A DNA stretch of 64,000 nt from Altererythrobacter sp. (GCA_023260985.1 JALRKY010000029.1:1-64000), one strand, 5' to 3'. Shown: positions 1 through 12,323, numbered from the stretch's first letter. The notes: generated by a model from the letters alone, not told the origin. Translations and numbers: made by a program.

Positions 1-448
<448 letters not shown>

Positions 449-468
449 TTAGGCATTGAGCGTCTGTA

Positions 469-1398
469 CTAGAGCGCGAGCCCTTCGGTTTCGGGCAGGC
501 CGCACATGATGTTGAGAATCTGGATTGCGGCCCCGCTGGCGCCTTTGCCAAGGTTGTCGAGCCGGGCGACGAGGCGCACCTGCGCACCGTCAGCGCTGGC
601 GAAGGCGAACAGCTCAAGCCCGTCCCACGGCGTTGCGCCAGTGTGCAGCAGCAGTTCGGACGGAGTATCCTCAAGCGGGTGGACCTTCACCACCGGCGAA
701 CCCGCGAAGAAGTCCGCGAGGGCAAGATGCAGCACGGCGATATCGGCCTGTGCGCCCATCGCGGCGAGCGGTAAAGGCACGTCAACCAGCATCCCGCGGA
801 AGCCTGGCACCACCCCGGGCGAAAACACCGGCGCATGGGCAAGCCCTGCGTGCCGCTGCATCTCGGGCAGATGCTTGTGCCCCATCGCAAGGCCATAGGC
901 GCGGAAGGCGATGTCGCGCTCGGCCTCGAACCGCTCGATCAGCGCCTTTCCGCCGCCCGAATATCCGGAGACAGCATTGACCGTGTAGGGCCAACTGGCG
1001 GATAGCAGACCGGCGCGCACCAAGGGCGCGACCAGCGCGAGGAAGCCGGTGGGATAGCAACCGGGATTGCTGACGCGCTGCGCACCGGCGACCGCAGCAT
1101 GCCCGATCAGTTCCGGAAAGCCGTAGGTCCAGCCATCGGCCACGCGGTGCGCGCTGGATGCGTCGATGAAGCGCGTTCCCGATCCTTCCGCCAGCGCGAC
1201 GGCTTCCTTGGCGGCATCGTCCGGAAGGCACAGGATCGCGACGTCGGCGGCATGGAGCGCTTCCTTGCGGGCAGCTTCGCTCTTGCGCTGCGCATCGTCG
1301 AGCAGCAGCAGTTCGAAATCGGCGCGCCCGGCGAGCCGTTCGCGGATTTCGATACCGGTCGTTCCGGCGGCGCCGTCAATGAAGATGCGGGTCGCCAT
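469..1398 (-). CDS. argC: N-acetyl-gamma-glutamyl-phosphate reductase
   Basis: MATRIFIDGAAGTTGIEIRERL...; SNPGCYPTGF active-site motif. Internal start chosen within the longer ORF. Confidence 0.92.
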   Translation of the reverse strand: MATRIFIDGAAGTTGIEIRERLAGRADFELLLLDDAQRKSEAARKEALHAADVAILCLPDDAAKEAVALAEGSGTRFIDASSAHRVADGWTYGFPELIGHAAVAGAQRVSNPGCYPTGFLALVAPLVRAGLLSASWPYTVNAVSGYSGGGKALIERFEAERDIAFRAYGLAMGHKHLPEMQRHAGLAHAPVFSPGVVPGFRGMLVDVPLPLAAMGAQADIAVLHLALADFFAGSPVVKVHPLEDTPSELLLHTGATPWDGLELFAFASADGAQVRLVARLDNLGKGASGAAIQILNIMCGLPETEGLAL

Positions 1399-1408
1399 CG
1401 CGCGCGCC

Positions 1409-1759
1409 TTAGCCAGCGGCGGGGGCGAGGCTGGCCACGGGGACGTAGCCGCTCGGCCCGTCCGGCCCCAGGCAGGCCCAGGCCCAATCGCCTGCAATGT
1501 CGAGCACTTCGACGTTGCTGCCGCTATCGAGCCGGGTCACGACGTCGCTGTCGGCCCGCGAAGCGAGATGCATCGGAGCACCTTCGGTCGCCACGCTGCG
1601 GATTTGCGGAATCACGTAATGCGCCGCGAGATATTTGCCCGCCAGCCCCATATGCGCCAGGTCTCCGCGCAGCGGCAAAGTGCCGGGCGCAGGGCGCGCA
1701 ACCGGGCCAGCCAGCCGCAGCGGACCTTCCGGTACGTGATATGTCGCCTCACCGCTCAC
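1409..1759 (-). CDS. SH3-domain protein
   Basis: 116 aa; C-terminal DSGSNVEVLDIAGDWAWACLGPDGPSGYVPVASL resembles a bacterial SH3 domain. Confidence 0.7.
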   Translation of the reverse strand: MSGEATYHVPEGPLRLAGPVARPAPGTLPLRGDLAHMGLAGKYLAAHYVIPQIRSVATEGAPMHLASRADSDVVTRLDSGSNVEVLDIAGDWAWACLGPDGPSGYVPVASLAPAAG

Positions 1760-1855
1760 TGGCGCGTGTTCCCCTGGTCAAACAGCCCCGCTACACGCGG
1801 GCTGCGCGGGCGCTTATACATGGAAGGCCTTTCCGGCAAGTTAGCCGTGGTCGAC

Positions 1856-3247
<1,392 letters not shown>

Positions 3248-3317
3248 GGGGTTTTATCTAGTGACGCCAAACGCGTTGTCACTCGCAATTTTGCGCATGC
3301 GTCCCTATGAGGGCGCC

Positions 3318-4148
3318 ATGCACCAGTACCAAGTCATCGAGGGAAGCGAGACCGTCTATCGCGACGGCACGATCAAGCTGCACGGGCCCGAAGGGTTCGA
3401 GGGCATGCGCAAGGCCGGCCGGCTTGCGGCAGAAATCCTCGACGAGCTGACGACCTTCGTGAAGCCGGGCGTGACCACGGCCGAAATCGACGATTTCGCG
3501 CGCGGAATGATGCTGGACGCAGGCGCGGTGCCCGCCACTCTGGGTTATCGCGGCTATGCGCATAGCTGCTGCACTTCGATCAACCATGTGATCTGCCACG
3601 GCATCCCGGGCGACAAGGCACTGAAGGACGGGGACATCGTCAATATCGATGTGACCCCGCTGCTCGACGGCTGGCATGGTGACACCAGCCGCATGTTCTA
3701 CGCGGGAGAACCGCCGCTGAAAGCGACGCGGCTGGTCGATGTGACCTATGAATGCCTGATGCTGGGGATCGAGTCGGCATCGAAGCCCGGCGCGCGGCTG
3801 GGCGATATCGGCGCAGCGATCGAGGCGCATGCGCACCAGTTCCGCTATGGCGTGGTGCGCGAATTCTGCGGGCACGGGTTGGGGCGGCTGTTCCACGATG
3901 CGCCCGAAGTGGTCCATGCGGGCCGCGCAGGCACCGGGCCGGAGCTCAAGCCCGGCATGTTCTTCACCATCGAACCGATGATCAATGCGGGCAAGCCCTG
4001 GGCGAAAGTGCTCAATGACGGCTGGACGGCGGTGACGCGCGACAAGTCACTCAGTGCGCAGTTCGAACACTCGATCGGCATTACCGAAACCGGAGTGGAG
4101 ATCTTCACCAAGAGCCCGAAGGGGTTGAACAAGCCGCCCTACGCCTGA
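3318..4148 (+). CDS. map: Type I methionyl aminopeptidase
   Basis: MRKAGRLAAEILDEL, GYRGYAHSCCTSINHVICHGIPG, HGLGRLFHDAPEVVH, MFFTIEPMI motifs. Confidence 0.93.
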   Translation: MHQYQVIEGSETVYRDGTIKLHGPEGFEGMRKAGRLAAEILDELTTFVKPGVTTAEIDDFARGMMLDAGAVPATLGYRGYAHSCCTSINHVICHGIPGDKALKDGDIVNIDVTPLLDGWHGDTSRMFYAGEPPLKATRLVDVTYECLMLGIESASKPGARLGDIGAAIEAHAHQFRYGVVREFCGHGLGRLFHDAPEVVHAGRAGTGPELKPGMFFTIEPMINAGKPWAKVLNDGWTAVTRDKSLSAQFEHSIGITETGVEIFTKSPKGLNKPPYA

Positions 4149-4371
4149 CGGCGGGAAGTGGGTGGAAAGCGGACAAGCGGCGGCAGAATCAAAAGTGGTG
4201 ACCCACAGGATCACAATCCGCGTGTCGCGGCTTAGAGCCCATTCTCCGCGCAGTTCGCGAAGCAATATCTACTATCGCTTGGCTAACCGCCCGATCGTTT
4301 CTTGCACCTGCTCTGGACGAGTGTCACGTCTGCCAATGCGATGGATCGAGTGAAGCGTTAGGGAGCGGATA

Positions 4372-4767
4372 ATGTCCTGGATGGAATGGTACAATAATCT
4401 TGTGAAGCCCTCGTGGACGCCTGATCCTGCCACGATCGGGATGGTTTGGCAGGTGCTTTACCCGATCATCCTCGCAACATTCTTGTTTGTCATGATACAG
4501 GCGGTGCGCAAGAAACTGCCATGGCGCGTTACTTGGCCATTCGTCATCAATCTGGTCGCCAATTTCGCATTCACGCCAATCCAGTTCGGGCTTCAAAGCC
4601 TGATTTTGGCAGCACTAGATATCTTGTTAGTATTGGGATCGATAATCTGGATGATGGTTGCAATCTGGAAGCACTACAAATGGGTCGCGCTTGCGCAAAT
4701 ACCTTATCTTGTTTGGGTGTCGATTGCCTCTGTGCTACAGTTGAGTATCAGTTGGTATAACTTGTAG
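4372..4767 (+). CDS. tspO: TspO/MBR family membrane protein
   Basis: WYNNLVKPSWTPDP N-terminus and five-helix hydrophobic pattern typical of TspO/MBR. Confidence 0.78.
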   Translation: MSWMEWYNNLVKPSWTPDPATIGMVWQVLYPIILATFLFVMIQAVRKKLPWRVTWPFVINLVANFAFTPIQFGLQSLILAALDILLVLGSIIWMMVAIWKHYKWVALAQIPYLVWVSIASVLQLSISWYNL

Positions 4768-5158
4768 TCTTGGGCGCGCATGGTGAGCCAATAAACAAGA
4801 ACCTTTAAGCTACCTGCCGGGATCATCATCGTCCGCGTGTGGGGGCGAACCCCTGCTCCGCAACCAATCTTGCCAAGTGATCATGCGACAAAAGCGACGG
4901 CGCTTCGTGTTCTGAGGATACCGACTTTCTTTCATCCGCAATTGGGTTGTTAGCGGACATTCCCGATTTTCCTACATGGCCGCGTTCTGGCAAGAAGACA
5001 GCGTTCTTTGCCATTGTCGTATCGCCTCATGCCACCCTTCGCAGCCAAAACTCGGGAGTAGGTTTTTCTTCTACAGGACTATATCGCATGTGTCGCATTG
5101 ACGCCAAAAGCGCGGTGCCACCTCGACCGATTAAGCCAGAGGGGCGCTGGCGGGGCTT

Positions 5159-5821
5159 CTAACCCTCTCTCCCCGCCCTGATCGCAGCCCCTGCTGCAAA
5201 TGGCGTGATCGCCACCAGCAGCAGGCTGATCGCGGCGGAGAAGCCCAAGGTCGCCGGGTCGCCGCGTTCGAGCGCGCCCGCGCCGAAGATCAGGATCGGC
5301 AGCGCCAGCGGGATCAGCAGCAGGCCGGAAAGCGCCGCGCCCGCGCGCAGCCCCGCGGTCAGCGCAGCGATCATCAGGCCGACCGCCGCCAGCCCCGGCG
5401 TGCCGGCCAGCAGGCCCAGCAGCAGCAGGTACAGCGTCTCGCCATCCAGCTTGAGCAGCGCAGCGGCGGGCAAACACGCCAGCATCAGCAGCGGCGCGAA
5501 GCTGAGCCAATGCGCGACGAGGCGCACCACCATCACGATCTCTTCGGTCACACCGCGCAGGTTGAGTTGGTCGAAAATGCCGAGCGCGATATCCTCCTGC
5601 ACCAGCCGGTCGAGTGGCAGGATCGCCGCCAGCAGTGCCGCGATCCAAAGCACCTCGCCTCCGGTCTTTGCGAGCAGCGGCGCATCCGGCCCGACCGCAA
5701 AGGGATAGAGCATCGCCACCGCGAGGAAGAACAGCAGCGGCAGCACTGCACCGCCGCGGCTGCTGCCGAACAGCAAATTGCGCAGGTCACGCCACATCAA
5801 TGCGGTGAGCACGCGGATCAT
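5159..5821 (-). CDS. ccmB: Heme exporter protein CcmB
   Basis: 220 aa membrane protein, RDLRNLLFGSSRGGAVLPLLFFLAVAMLYPFAVGPD; directly follows ccmA. Confidence 0.88.
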   Translation of the reverse strand: MIRVLTALMWRDLRNLLFGSSRGGAVLPLLFFLAVAMLYPFAVGPDAPLLAKTGGEVLWIAALLAAILPLDRLVQEDIALGIFDQLNLRGVTEEIVMVVRLVAHWLSFAPLLMLACLPAAALLKLDGETLYLLLLGLLAGTPGLAAVGLMIAALTAGLRAGAALSGLLLIPLALPILIFGAGALERGDPATLGFSAAISLLLVAITPFAAGAAIRAGREG

Positions 5822-6390
5822 GGCACGAATTCCGCCAGCTCAAGCACGCGCATCCCGTCGAGCGGGAAGGGCTGGTGAGAGGCCAGCACGCAGATCCCGT
5901 GCGCGCGGGAGTGGCTCCCCACCATTGCGGCGGCCATGCTCACGCCGCGATGGTCGAGCCCGTTCAATGGCTCGTCAAGCAGCCAGATCGGCGCGATTTG
6001 CGCCGATAGCCGGGCAAGCGCGGCGCGCTTGCGCTGGCCGGTCGAAAGATAGTGCACCGGCACATCGAGCAAATGCTCGATGTCCCATGGATAGTTCGTG
6101 CCAGGAGTCGCGTCGATCGCACGCCAGAAGGCAAGCGCGTGGCTCAACGGCTGGTCAGGGTCGAGCGCGGGCTTTTCGTCAAGCAGGCCGACCGCACCAT
6201 CGCGTTCGACCGTCCCGGCATAGGGCGAGAGCAACCCGGCCAGGATGCGCAGCAGGCTCGACTTCCCGATGCCGTTGGCGCCGGTGACATGCAGCACGTC
6301 GCCCGGCTCGAGCGACAGCGACAGCCCGCGGAACAACACGCGGTCGCCACGTCGGCAGGCGAGATCATGGGCGGCGAGGCGCGCTTGCAT
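5818..6390 (-). CDS. ccmA: Heme ABC exporter ATP-binding protein CcmA
   Basis: Walker A GANGIGKSSLLRILAGLL, signature LSTGQRKRAALARL, Walker B IWLLDEPLNGLD. Confidence 0.9.
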   Translation of the reverse strand: MQARLAAHDLACRRGDRVLFRGLSLSLEPGDVLHVTGANGIGKSSLLRILAGLLSPYAGTVERDGAVGLLDEKPALDPDQPLSHALAFWRAIDATPGTNYPWDIEHLLDVPVHYLSTGQRKRAALARLSAQIAPIWLLDEPLNGLDHRGVSMAAAMVGSHSRAHGICVLASHQPFPLDGMRVLELAEFVP

Positions 6391-6431
6391 AGCGCCTCCG
6401 GTTAGGCGAAAGCGGCTTTCGTCACAAGGAG

Positions 6432-6743
6432 GTGGACATGATCGTTCCGCAACTCACCGATGCCGAATGCGATACATTGCTGGCCGCGCATCCCGGCTGG
6501 TCGATTTCGCGCGAGGGCAGGGCGATCGAGCGGACCTTCACCTTCGCCAATTTCAGCGAAGCGTGGGACTTCATGAACCGGGTGGCGCTGCTGGCCGAGG
6601 CGCATGACCACCACCCCGAATGGTTCAACGTTTATAACCGGGTGCAGATCACGCTCACCACGCATGACGCCGCCCCCGAAGCGGGCGGCGCCCTGTCCGA
6701 ACGTGATGCAGTGATGGCAGCGGCAATCGACGCGCTGCTCTGA
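6432..6743 (+). CDS. phhB: 4a-hydroxytetrahydrobiopterin dehydratase
   Basis: [48 protein letters not shown]; pterin-4a-carbinolamine dehydratase HHPEW motif. Start may be 6438. Confidence 0.9.
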   Translation: MDMIVPQLTDAECDTLLAAHPGWSISREGRAIERTFTFANFSEAWDFMNRVALLAEAHDHHPEWFNVYNRVQITLTTHDAAPEAGGALSERDAVMAAAIDALL

Positions 6744-6753
6744 TCCCCTGGGT

Positions 6754-7563
6754 TTAGCCTTCGACGCCGATCCCGATCCCTTGCGCACGCATTTCCTTGC
6801 GCACGCGGCCGGGCAGGAAGCGCGAAAGGAACAGCAAGCGGCTCGCCGTCTTGCCGACAGTGTAGTCGAGCTTGTCGCTGTGCACCGCGTCCCACACCAC
6901 TTTGGACACGTCGCTGACGGGTGAGACTTCAACGCCGGCCTCGACCAGACTTTCCTTCACCGACTGGTTGGATTCCGGCCGGGTCTGTTCGATAAGCGGG
7001 GTGTCGATGAAGCCGGGGCAGAGTGCGGAAACCTTGATCCCGTCAGGCGCCCATTCGGCGTCGAGACTGCGCGTCATGCCGCGCACCGCCCATTTGGTGG
7101 CGCAATAGACGCTCATGTTCGGCGCGCCGATGATCCCGGCAAGGCTGGCGGTGTTGACGAGCGCAGATCCGGGCGCGGTCTTCTTCAGATGCGCATAGGC
7201 TGCCTGCGCCCCGAAGAGGACGCCCTTGACGTTGACATCGAGCAGGGCTTCGATCTCGCCAGTCGGCTGCTCGGCCAGCGGCCCGCCATGTGCGATGCCC
7301 GCATTGTTGAAGAGAGCGTCGATCCGCCCGCCGGCTGCAGTGGAGAACGCCTCGAGCGCCACGTCCCATGCCGTACGGTCGCGCACATCGAGCTTGTGGG
7401 CATATTTGAAGCCACCAGGGATCAGGGCGAGCGTTTCTTCCATCCCCTGCTCGTTGACATCACCGATGCCCACGAACCAGCCGCGCTTGCCGAAATAGAT
7501 GGCGACTTCGCGCCCGATCCCCGAACCGCCGCCCGTGATGAAGATTGCCCTGCGTTCTCCCAT
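6754..7563 (-). CDS. SDR family oxidoreductase
   Basis: FITGGGSGIGREVA, NNAG, YCATKWAVRG motifs. Confidence 0.9.
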   Translation of the reverse strand: MGERRAIFITGGGSGIGREVAIYFGKRGWFVGIGDVNEQGMEETLALIPGGFKYAHKLDVRDRTAWDVALEAFSTAAGGRIDALFNNAGIAHGGPLAEQPTGEIEALLDVNVKGVLFGAQAAYAHLKKTAPGSALVNTASLAGIIGAPNMSVYCATKWAVRGMTRSLDAEWAPDGIKVSALCPGFIDTPLIEQTRPESNQSVKESLVEAGVEVSPVSDVSKVVWDAVHSDKLDYTVGKTASRLLFLSRFLPGRVRKEMRAQGIGIGVEG

Positions 7564-7638
7564 TTCGTCTCTCCCAAATACAAACCGCGCAGAGCTGATA
7601 ACCCCGCGCGGCTTGCTTGTCAGCTATTCACATTGATG

Positions 7639-9711
7639 TCAGCTGCCCAGCGCCTCCTTGAGGCCTTGGACGTGTTCGGCGCCTTCGAGAACCTGCGCGG
7701 TCGAGGGCTTCAATACATCGCCGAGCGGTTCGGCCCGCCCGCCAAGGCATTCGGCGAGAAAGTTCTCGGCGATCGCGAAGAAGGCGATATTGTTGGTCGG
7801 CTTGGCGAAGCCGTGGCCTTCATCGGGATAGAGCACATAGGTGACCGGAATCCCCGCCTTCTTCATGGCACCCACGATCTGGTCGCTTTCCGCCTGCTTG
7901 ACGCGCGGATCGTTGGCCCCCTGCGCGATCAGCAACGGCTTGGTGATCTGGTCAGCCTTGTAAAGCGGGCTCGCGGCCTTGAGCAGCGCCAGGCCTTCCT
8001 CGGTATTGGGATCACCCATCCGGTCATGGAAGACCTTCACCAGAGGCGCCCAATAGGGGGGGATGGTGGAAAGCAGGGTTTCGAGGTTCGAGGGGCCGAC
8101 GATGTCGACACCGCATGCGAAAGCCTCGGGCGTGAAGGTCAGCCCCGCCAGCGTGGCATAGCCGCCATAGGAACCGCCCATGATCGCGACCTTGTCCTTG
8201 CCGGTGATGCCCTGTTCGACCGCCCAGTTGGTCGCATCGATCAGGTCGTCATGCATCTTCAGGCCCCACTGCAGGTTTCCGGCGTTGAGGAAATCCTTGC
8301 CGAAGCCGGTCGAGCCGCGGAAGTTGACCGACAGCACGGCATAGCCGCGGTTGGCGAGCATCTGGTGGACGGTGTTGAAGCCGTAGCCATCGCGCGCCCA
8401 GGGGCCACCGTGGACGAACAGCACCATCGGCACAGCGTAATCGGGCTTGCCGTCGCCATCCGCATCGCTGCCAGGCGGCAGGGTGAGGTAGGAAGGCAGG
8501 GTCAAGCCGTCGCGGCTGGCGATCTCGACCGGATGCATCGGCTGCAGCGGCGCGCCTTCGAGTTCCGGCCGTGAAGTGTAGAAATGATTGAGCGTGCCGG
8601 CCTTGTGATCGTAAATATAGGTCGAGCTCGGCGTGATCAGCGGATCGTTCCACACGATCCACTTGCTGTTATCATCGGTGCGCGATTGGACGCCGAATTC
8701 GCCATCGAGCTTGCTGCCGAGGAATTCGAGCGCGGCCTTGACATCGGGGTCGGTCGCGGTCCATTCAGTGGTGAGGTATTCGACCGAATAGGCTTCCACC
8801 ACACCGGTCTTCGGATCGCGGATCGTGCCGCCGATATCGGCCCTTTCGTCTTCGGCAACAAGCGTGCGCTCACCGGTCGTAACATTTTCCGCATAGAGCG
8901 CGGCGGTGTTGCGGCCCCGGCTGTCGAGCCAGTAGAGTATCGATCCGTCATTCGTGTAGCCGGCCGGGTTCGTGGTGAGCGAGTCCTCCATCGCAGTGGC
9001 CGAGAAAGGCTCGGCTTCGACCTTGGCGTCTACCACGCGGAAATAGTCGGTGCCGCCTTCAGCGTTTTGCCGCATCGCCATCCGCACAGTCAGCGTGTCG
9101 TCGGCCATGAAGCCGGCATAGCTGTCATTCTGCAACACCATGGTGAGCTCGCCCGTGTTAAGGTTGAGCAGGTGCACGTCATGGTATTGGGGATTGCGAT
9201 TGTTGAGCCCGACCAAGATCTTGTCGCGGATCGATTCCGAACCGCCGATCAGCAGCACGCGGGTCTTCTCGAAGGGCGTAAGGGTGGTTTCCTTACCGCT
9301 GGCGATTTTGACGCCATATAGCAGGAAGTTCTCGTCGCCGCCCTTGTCCTGTATGTAGAGGAGGCTCTGCGAATCCGGTGACCAGAAATACTGGCGGATC
9401 GGGCGATCCTGGGCATCGGTCATCGGCTTGCCGCCATCGGGATTTCCGACCGGCGCCATCCACACGTTGAGCACGCCGTCCTTGGGCGCGAGCCAGCTCA
9501 GCCATTTTCCGTCGGGGCTGATCTGGCCACCGGCGCGGGACGGGTTGCCGAACAAAGCGTCGCGCGGGATCAGGGGGGCGGCTTGGTGGTGCTGGTGCAT
9601 CGTGGTTCCATCATTGGCGTGGTGATCGGCAAGCGCCATGCTGGGCAGCGCCAGCGCACTGGCTGCGAGCGCGGTAGTAAGCAGGCGTGTTACCAGGGGT
9701 CGTTTGTTCAT
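7639..9711 (-). CDS. S9 family (prolyl oligopeptidase-like) peptidase, secreted
   Basis: Signal peptide; VHGGPWARDGYGFN, MGGSYGGYATL nucleophile elbow, DEGHGF. Confidence 0.9.
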   Translation of the reverse strand: MNKRPLVTRLLTTALAASALALPSMALADHHANDGTTMHQHHQAAPLIPRDALFGNPSRAGGQISPDGKWLSWLAPKDGVLNVWMAPVGNPDGGKPMTDAQDRPIRQYFWSPDSQSLLYIQDKGGDENFLLYGVKIASGKETTLTPFEKTRVLLIGGSESIRDKILVGLNNRNPQYHDVHLLNLNTGELTMVLQNDSYAGFMADDTLTVRMAMRQNAEGGTDYFRVVDAKVEAEPFSATAMEDSLTTNPAGYTNDGSILYWLDSRGRNTAALYAENVTTGERTLVAEDERADIGGTIRDPKTGVVEAYSVEYLTTEWTATDPDVKAALEFLGSKLDGEFGVQSRTDDNSKWIVWNDPLITPSSTYIYDHKAGTLNHFYTSRPELEGAPLQPMHPVEIASRDGLTLPSYLTLPPGSDADGDGKPDYAVPMVLFVHGGPWARDGYGFNTVHQMLANRGYAVLSVNFRGSTGFGKDFLNAGNLQWGLKMHDDLIDATNWAVEQGITGKDKVAIMGGSYGGYATLAGLTFTPEAFACGVDIVGPSNLETLLSTIPPYWAPLVKVFHDRMGDPNTEEGLALLKAASPLYKADQITKPLLIAQGANDPRVKQAESDQIVGAMKKAGIPVTYVLYPDEGHGFAKPTNNIAFFAIAENFLAECLGGRAEPLGDVLKPSTAQVLEGAEHVQGLKEALGS

Positions 9712-9803
9712 CGGTATTCCTCTCTCGCGTTGGAACGGTGCTTTGCGACGTTACGGTGTGTTGTAATACCAATACACACTGAATTGCTCGTGGCAATAGA
9801 TAC

Positions 9804-10421
9804 TCATAACGCGGGATTGGCGTAATAGTGCCATGTGAAAATCGCCATTGCGCCGCGATGGGGGCGCCAGGCCTCGCCGAGCTCGCGGGTCGGCTTTTCG
9901 GTCGGGCGTTCGGGCAATTCGAGCAGTCGTTTGACGCCCTCCTGCACGGCCAGGTCCCCCGCCGGCCAGATATCGGTGCGGCCTTCGGTGAACAGCAGGT
10001 AGATTTCCGCCGACCAGCGCCCGATGCCCTTGATCCGGGTCAGCTCGGCGATGGCAGTCTCGTCATCTTCGGGCAGGTTTTCGAAGTCTACCTCGCCCGC
10101 GGCCGACAGTTCGCAGAGGCTTCGCGCATAGCCCTGTTTCTGGCGCGACAACCCGCAAGCGCGCAGCGTATCGAAGTCGCGCTCGAGCACGCATGCAGGG
10201 GTGAATTCCAGGCCCAGTTCGGCCTCGAGCTTGTTCCACATGCTGCTCGCCGCCGCGACCGAGACCTGCTGACCCACGATCGTACGCAGCAGCGTCTTGA
10301 ACCCGCGATCGCGGATGCGCGGTTCGGGATAGCCGACTCGTTCCAATTCGCGCGCTATGCGCGTGTCGCGTTCGGCCAGTGTGTCCAGCCCGGAGCGGAT
10401 TGCCTCGGCGCTCAATCCCAC
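9804..10421 (-). CDS. DNA-3-methyladenine glycosylase II family (HhH-GPD)
   Basis: TIVGQQVSVAAASSMW, ELTRIKGIGRWSAEIYLLFTEGRTDIWPAGDLAVQ helix-hairpin-helix-GPD core; GTG start inferred at 10421. Confidence 0.88.
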   Translation of the reverse strand: MGLSAEAIRSGLDTLAERDTRIARELERVGYPEPRIRDRGFKTLLRTIVGQQVSVAAASSMWNKLEAELGLEFTPACVLERDFDTLRACGLSRQKQGYARSLCELSAAGEVDFENLPEDDETAIAELTRIKGIGRWSAEIYLLFTEGRTDIWPAGDLAVQEGVKRLLELPERPTEKPTRELGEAWRPHRGAMAIFTWHYYANPAL

Positions 10422-10529
10422 TAATGATTCCCCTAGCTTGCAAATTGGCTCCGCAGACCGTAGCAGCCCGCCCGAGCAGTCGATAGTGGCCGCAGCATAT
10501 GCGCGCCGATCAGGAAGGAACTTGCACCG

Positions 10530-10847
10530 ATGCCCAAGCTGACCGTCGTCAACCGTGCCGGGGAAGAATCGACCATCGATGTCGAAGCCGGCCTGACCGT
10601 GATGGAAGCGATCCGCGACAATGGCTTTGATGAGCTGTTGGCGCTTTGCGGCGGGTGCTGCTCCTGCGCGACCTGTCATATCCTGGTCGACCCGGGCTTC
10701 ATGGGCAAGCTGCCGCAGATGAGCGAAGATGAGGACGATCTGCTCGAAAGCTCTGATCATCGCGGCGCAACTTCGCGCCTCGCATGCCAGATCGCCTTCA
10801 CGACCGATCTCGACGGGCTCAAGGTAACTATCGCCCCTGAAGATTGA
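10530..10847 (+). CDS. 2Fe-2S ferredoxin
   Basis: [20 protein letters not shown] cysteine motif of adrenodoxin-type ferredoxins. Confidence 0.92.
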   Translation: MPKLTVVNRAGEESTIDVEAGLTVMEAIRDNGFDELLALCGGCCSCATCHILVDPGFMGKLPQMSEDEDDLLESSDHRGATSRLACQIAFTTDLDGLKVTIAPED

Positions 10848-10889
10848 AGTTGATTGCGGCGGGCCCCGCTAGGCCCTAATTCTTCCCGC

Positions 10890-11903
10890 ATGAACATTAT
10901 AAAGCCATTCGGCTCGTCGCTCGACCTGATCGGCAATACGCCGCTTGCCCTGCTCAAGGGGCCTAGCGAAGCGGCGGGTTGCGAGATCTGGGGGAAGTGC
11001 GAATTTACCAACCCTGGCTCCTCGGTTAAGGACCGGGCCGCGCTCTACATCATCCGCGATGCCGAAGCGCGCGGCGAACTCAAGCCCGGCGGCACCGTGG
11101 TCGAAGGGACTGCGGGCAATACCGGTATCGGCATCGCGTTGGTCGCAAATGCGCGCGGTTACAAGACCGTGATCGTGATACCCGACAACCAGTCTCAAGA
11201 AAAGATAGACACGCTGCGCGCGCTTGGCGCGGAACTGGTGCTCGTGCCGCCGACCAAGTTCGCCGACCCCAACCATTTCGTGCACACTTCGCGCCGGCTG
11301 GCCGAGGAGACCGCCGGGGCGGTGTGGGCCAACCAGTTCGACAATATCGCCAACCGCAAGGCGCATATCGAGGGGACCGCACCCGAGCTGTGGGAGCAGC
11401 TTGAAAGCCGGATTGATGGCTTCACCTGCGCAGCGGGCACGGGAGGGACGATTGCGGGCGTAGGCATGGGCCTCAAGGCGTTCGACGAAAATGTGCGGAT
11501 CGCGCTGACCGATCCGCACGGCGCCGCGCTCTACAACTATTTCGCATGTGGCGAACTGAAGGCCGAAGGTTCCTCGGTCGCAGAAGGGATCGGGCAGGGT
11601 CGGATCACGGCCAATCTCGAAGGCGCGCCAATCGATATGCAATATCGCATTTCCGACGAGGAAGGGCTGCATTGGGTCGGAAGGCTGCTGCGCGAGGAGG
11701 GGCTCTGCCTCGGCCTCAGTTCAGGGATCAACGTTGCCGGCGCGATTGAGCTGGGCAAACAGCTGGTGGCCGAAGGGCGCAAGGACGTGCGGGTCGCGAC
11801 AATCCTGTGCGATACGGGTTTCCGTTATCTTTCGACGCTGTACAATGCCGATTGGCTCCGTTCGAAGGGTTTGCCGGTGTTCGAATGGCTCGAGCGAGAT
11901 TGA
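10890..11903 (+). CDS. cysK: Cysteine synthase A
   Basis: DLIGNTPLALL, PGSSVKDRAALYII PLP lysine motif, EGTAGNTGIGIALVA. Confidence 0.92.
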   Translation: MNIIKPFGSSLDLIGNTPLALLKGPSEAAGCEIWGKCEFTNPGSSVKDRAALYIIRDAEARGELKPGGTVVEGTAGNTGIGIALVANARGYKTVIVIPDNQSQEKIDTLRALGAELVLVPPTKFADPNHFVHTSRRLAEETAGAVWANQFDNIANRKAHIEGTAPELWEQLESRIDGFTCAAGTGGTIAGVGMGLKAFDENVRIALTDPHGAALYNYFACGELKAEGSSVAEGIGQGRITANLEGAPIDMQYRISDEEGLHWVGRLLREEGLCLGLSSGINVAGAIELGKQLVAEGRKDVRVATILCDTGFRYLSTLYNADWLRSKGLPVFEWLERD

Positions 11904-11954
11904 CTGGCGACGCCCAGGCTCTAGCCTGACCATGCGATAGCGAAAGGCGATCTT

Positions 11955-12323
11955 GTGAAACTGCCCAAACTGCGCGGACCGAGCGAACCGCAGATGCCCG
12001 ATGAAGGCGTCGCGGGCGGCGGTGCCTCCTCTGGAGGGAACCGTTCCCAGGCAGTGCAGCGCCTGCAGGTAGGGCTCTCGGGCCTTGCCGCCATGATCCT
12101 GCTGGTCGGTCTCGCCAACATCATCCAGGATCGTGCGCGGGTGGCTGACGAGATGGCTGTTCCCGAAGCAGCGTCTACGATTGCGCCTGCCGGGCCACTG
12201 CCGATAAGCGATCCGCTCGCCGATGCCGGGGTCGTGCCGGACATGCCGGCAGAACCATCTCCAAGTCAGAGCGCGGCGATCGTTCCGGAGCAGGGCAATG
12301 GCGCAGGCCGCCAAACGCCTTAA
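11955..12323 (+). CDS. Hypothetical membrane-anchored protein
   Basis: 122 aa with one TM segment (LQVGLSGLAAMILLVGLANII); intact ORF with stop overlapping the next gene's start. Confidence 0.6.
   Translation: MKLPKLRGPSEPQMPDEGVAGGGASSGGNRSQAVQRLQVGLSGLAAMILLVGLANIIQDRARVADEMAVPEAASTIAPAGPLPISDPLADAGVVPDMPAEPSPSQSAAIVPEQGNGAGRQTP

Noticed and set aside
7189-8574. 461-aa plus-strand ORF
   Set aside because: Antisense to the SDR and S9 peptidase genes; typical high-GC long complementary ORF.
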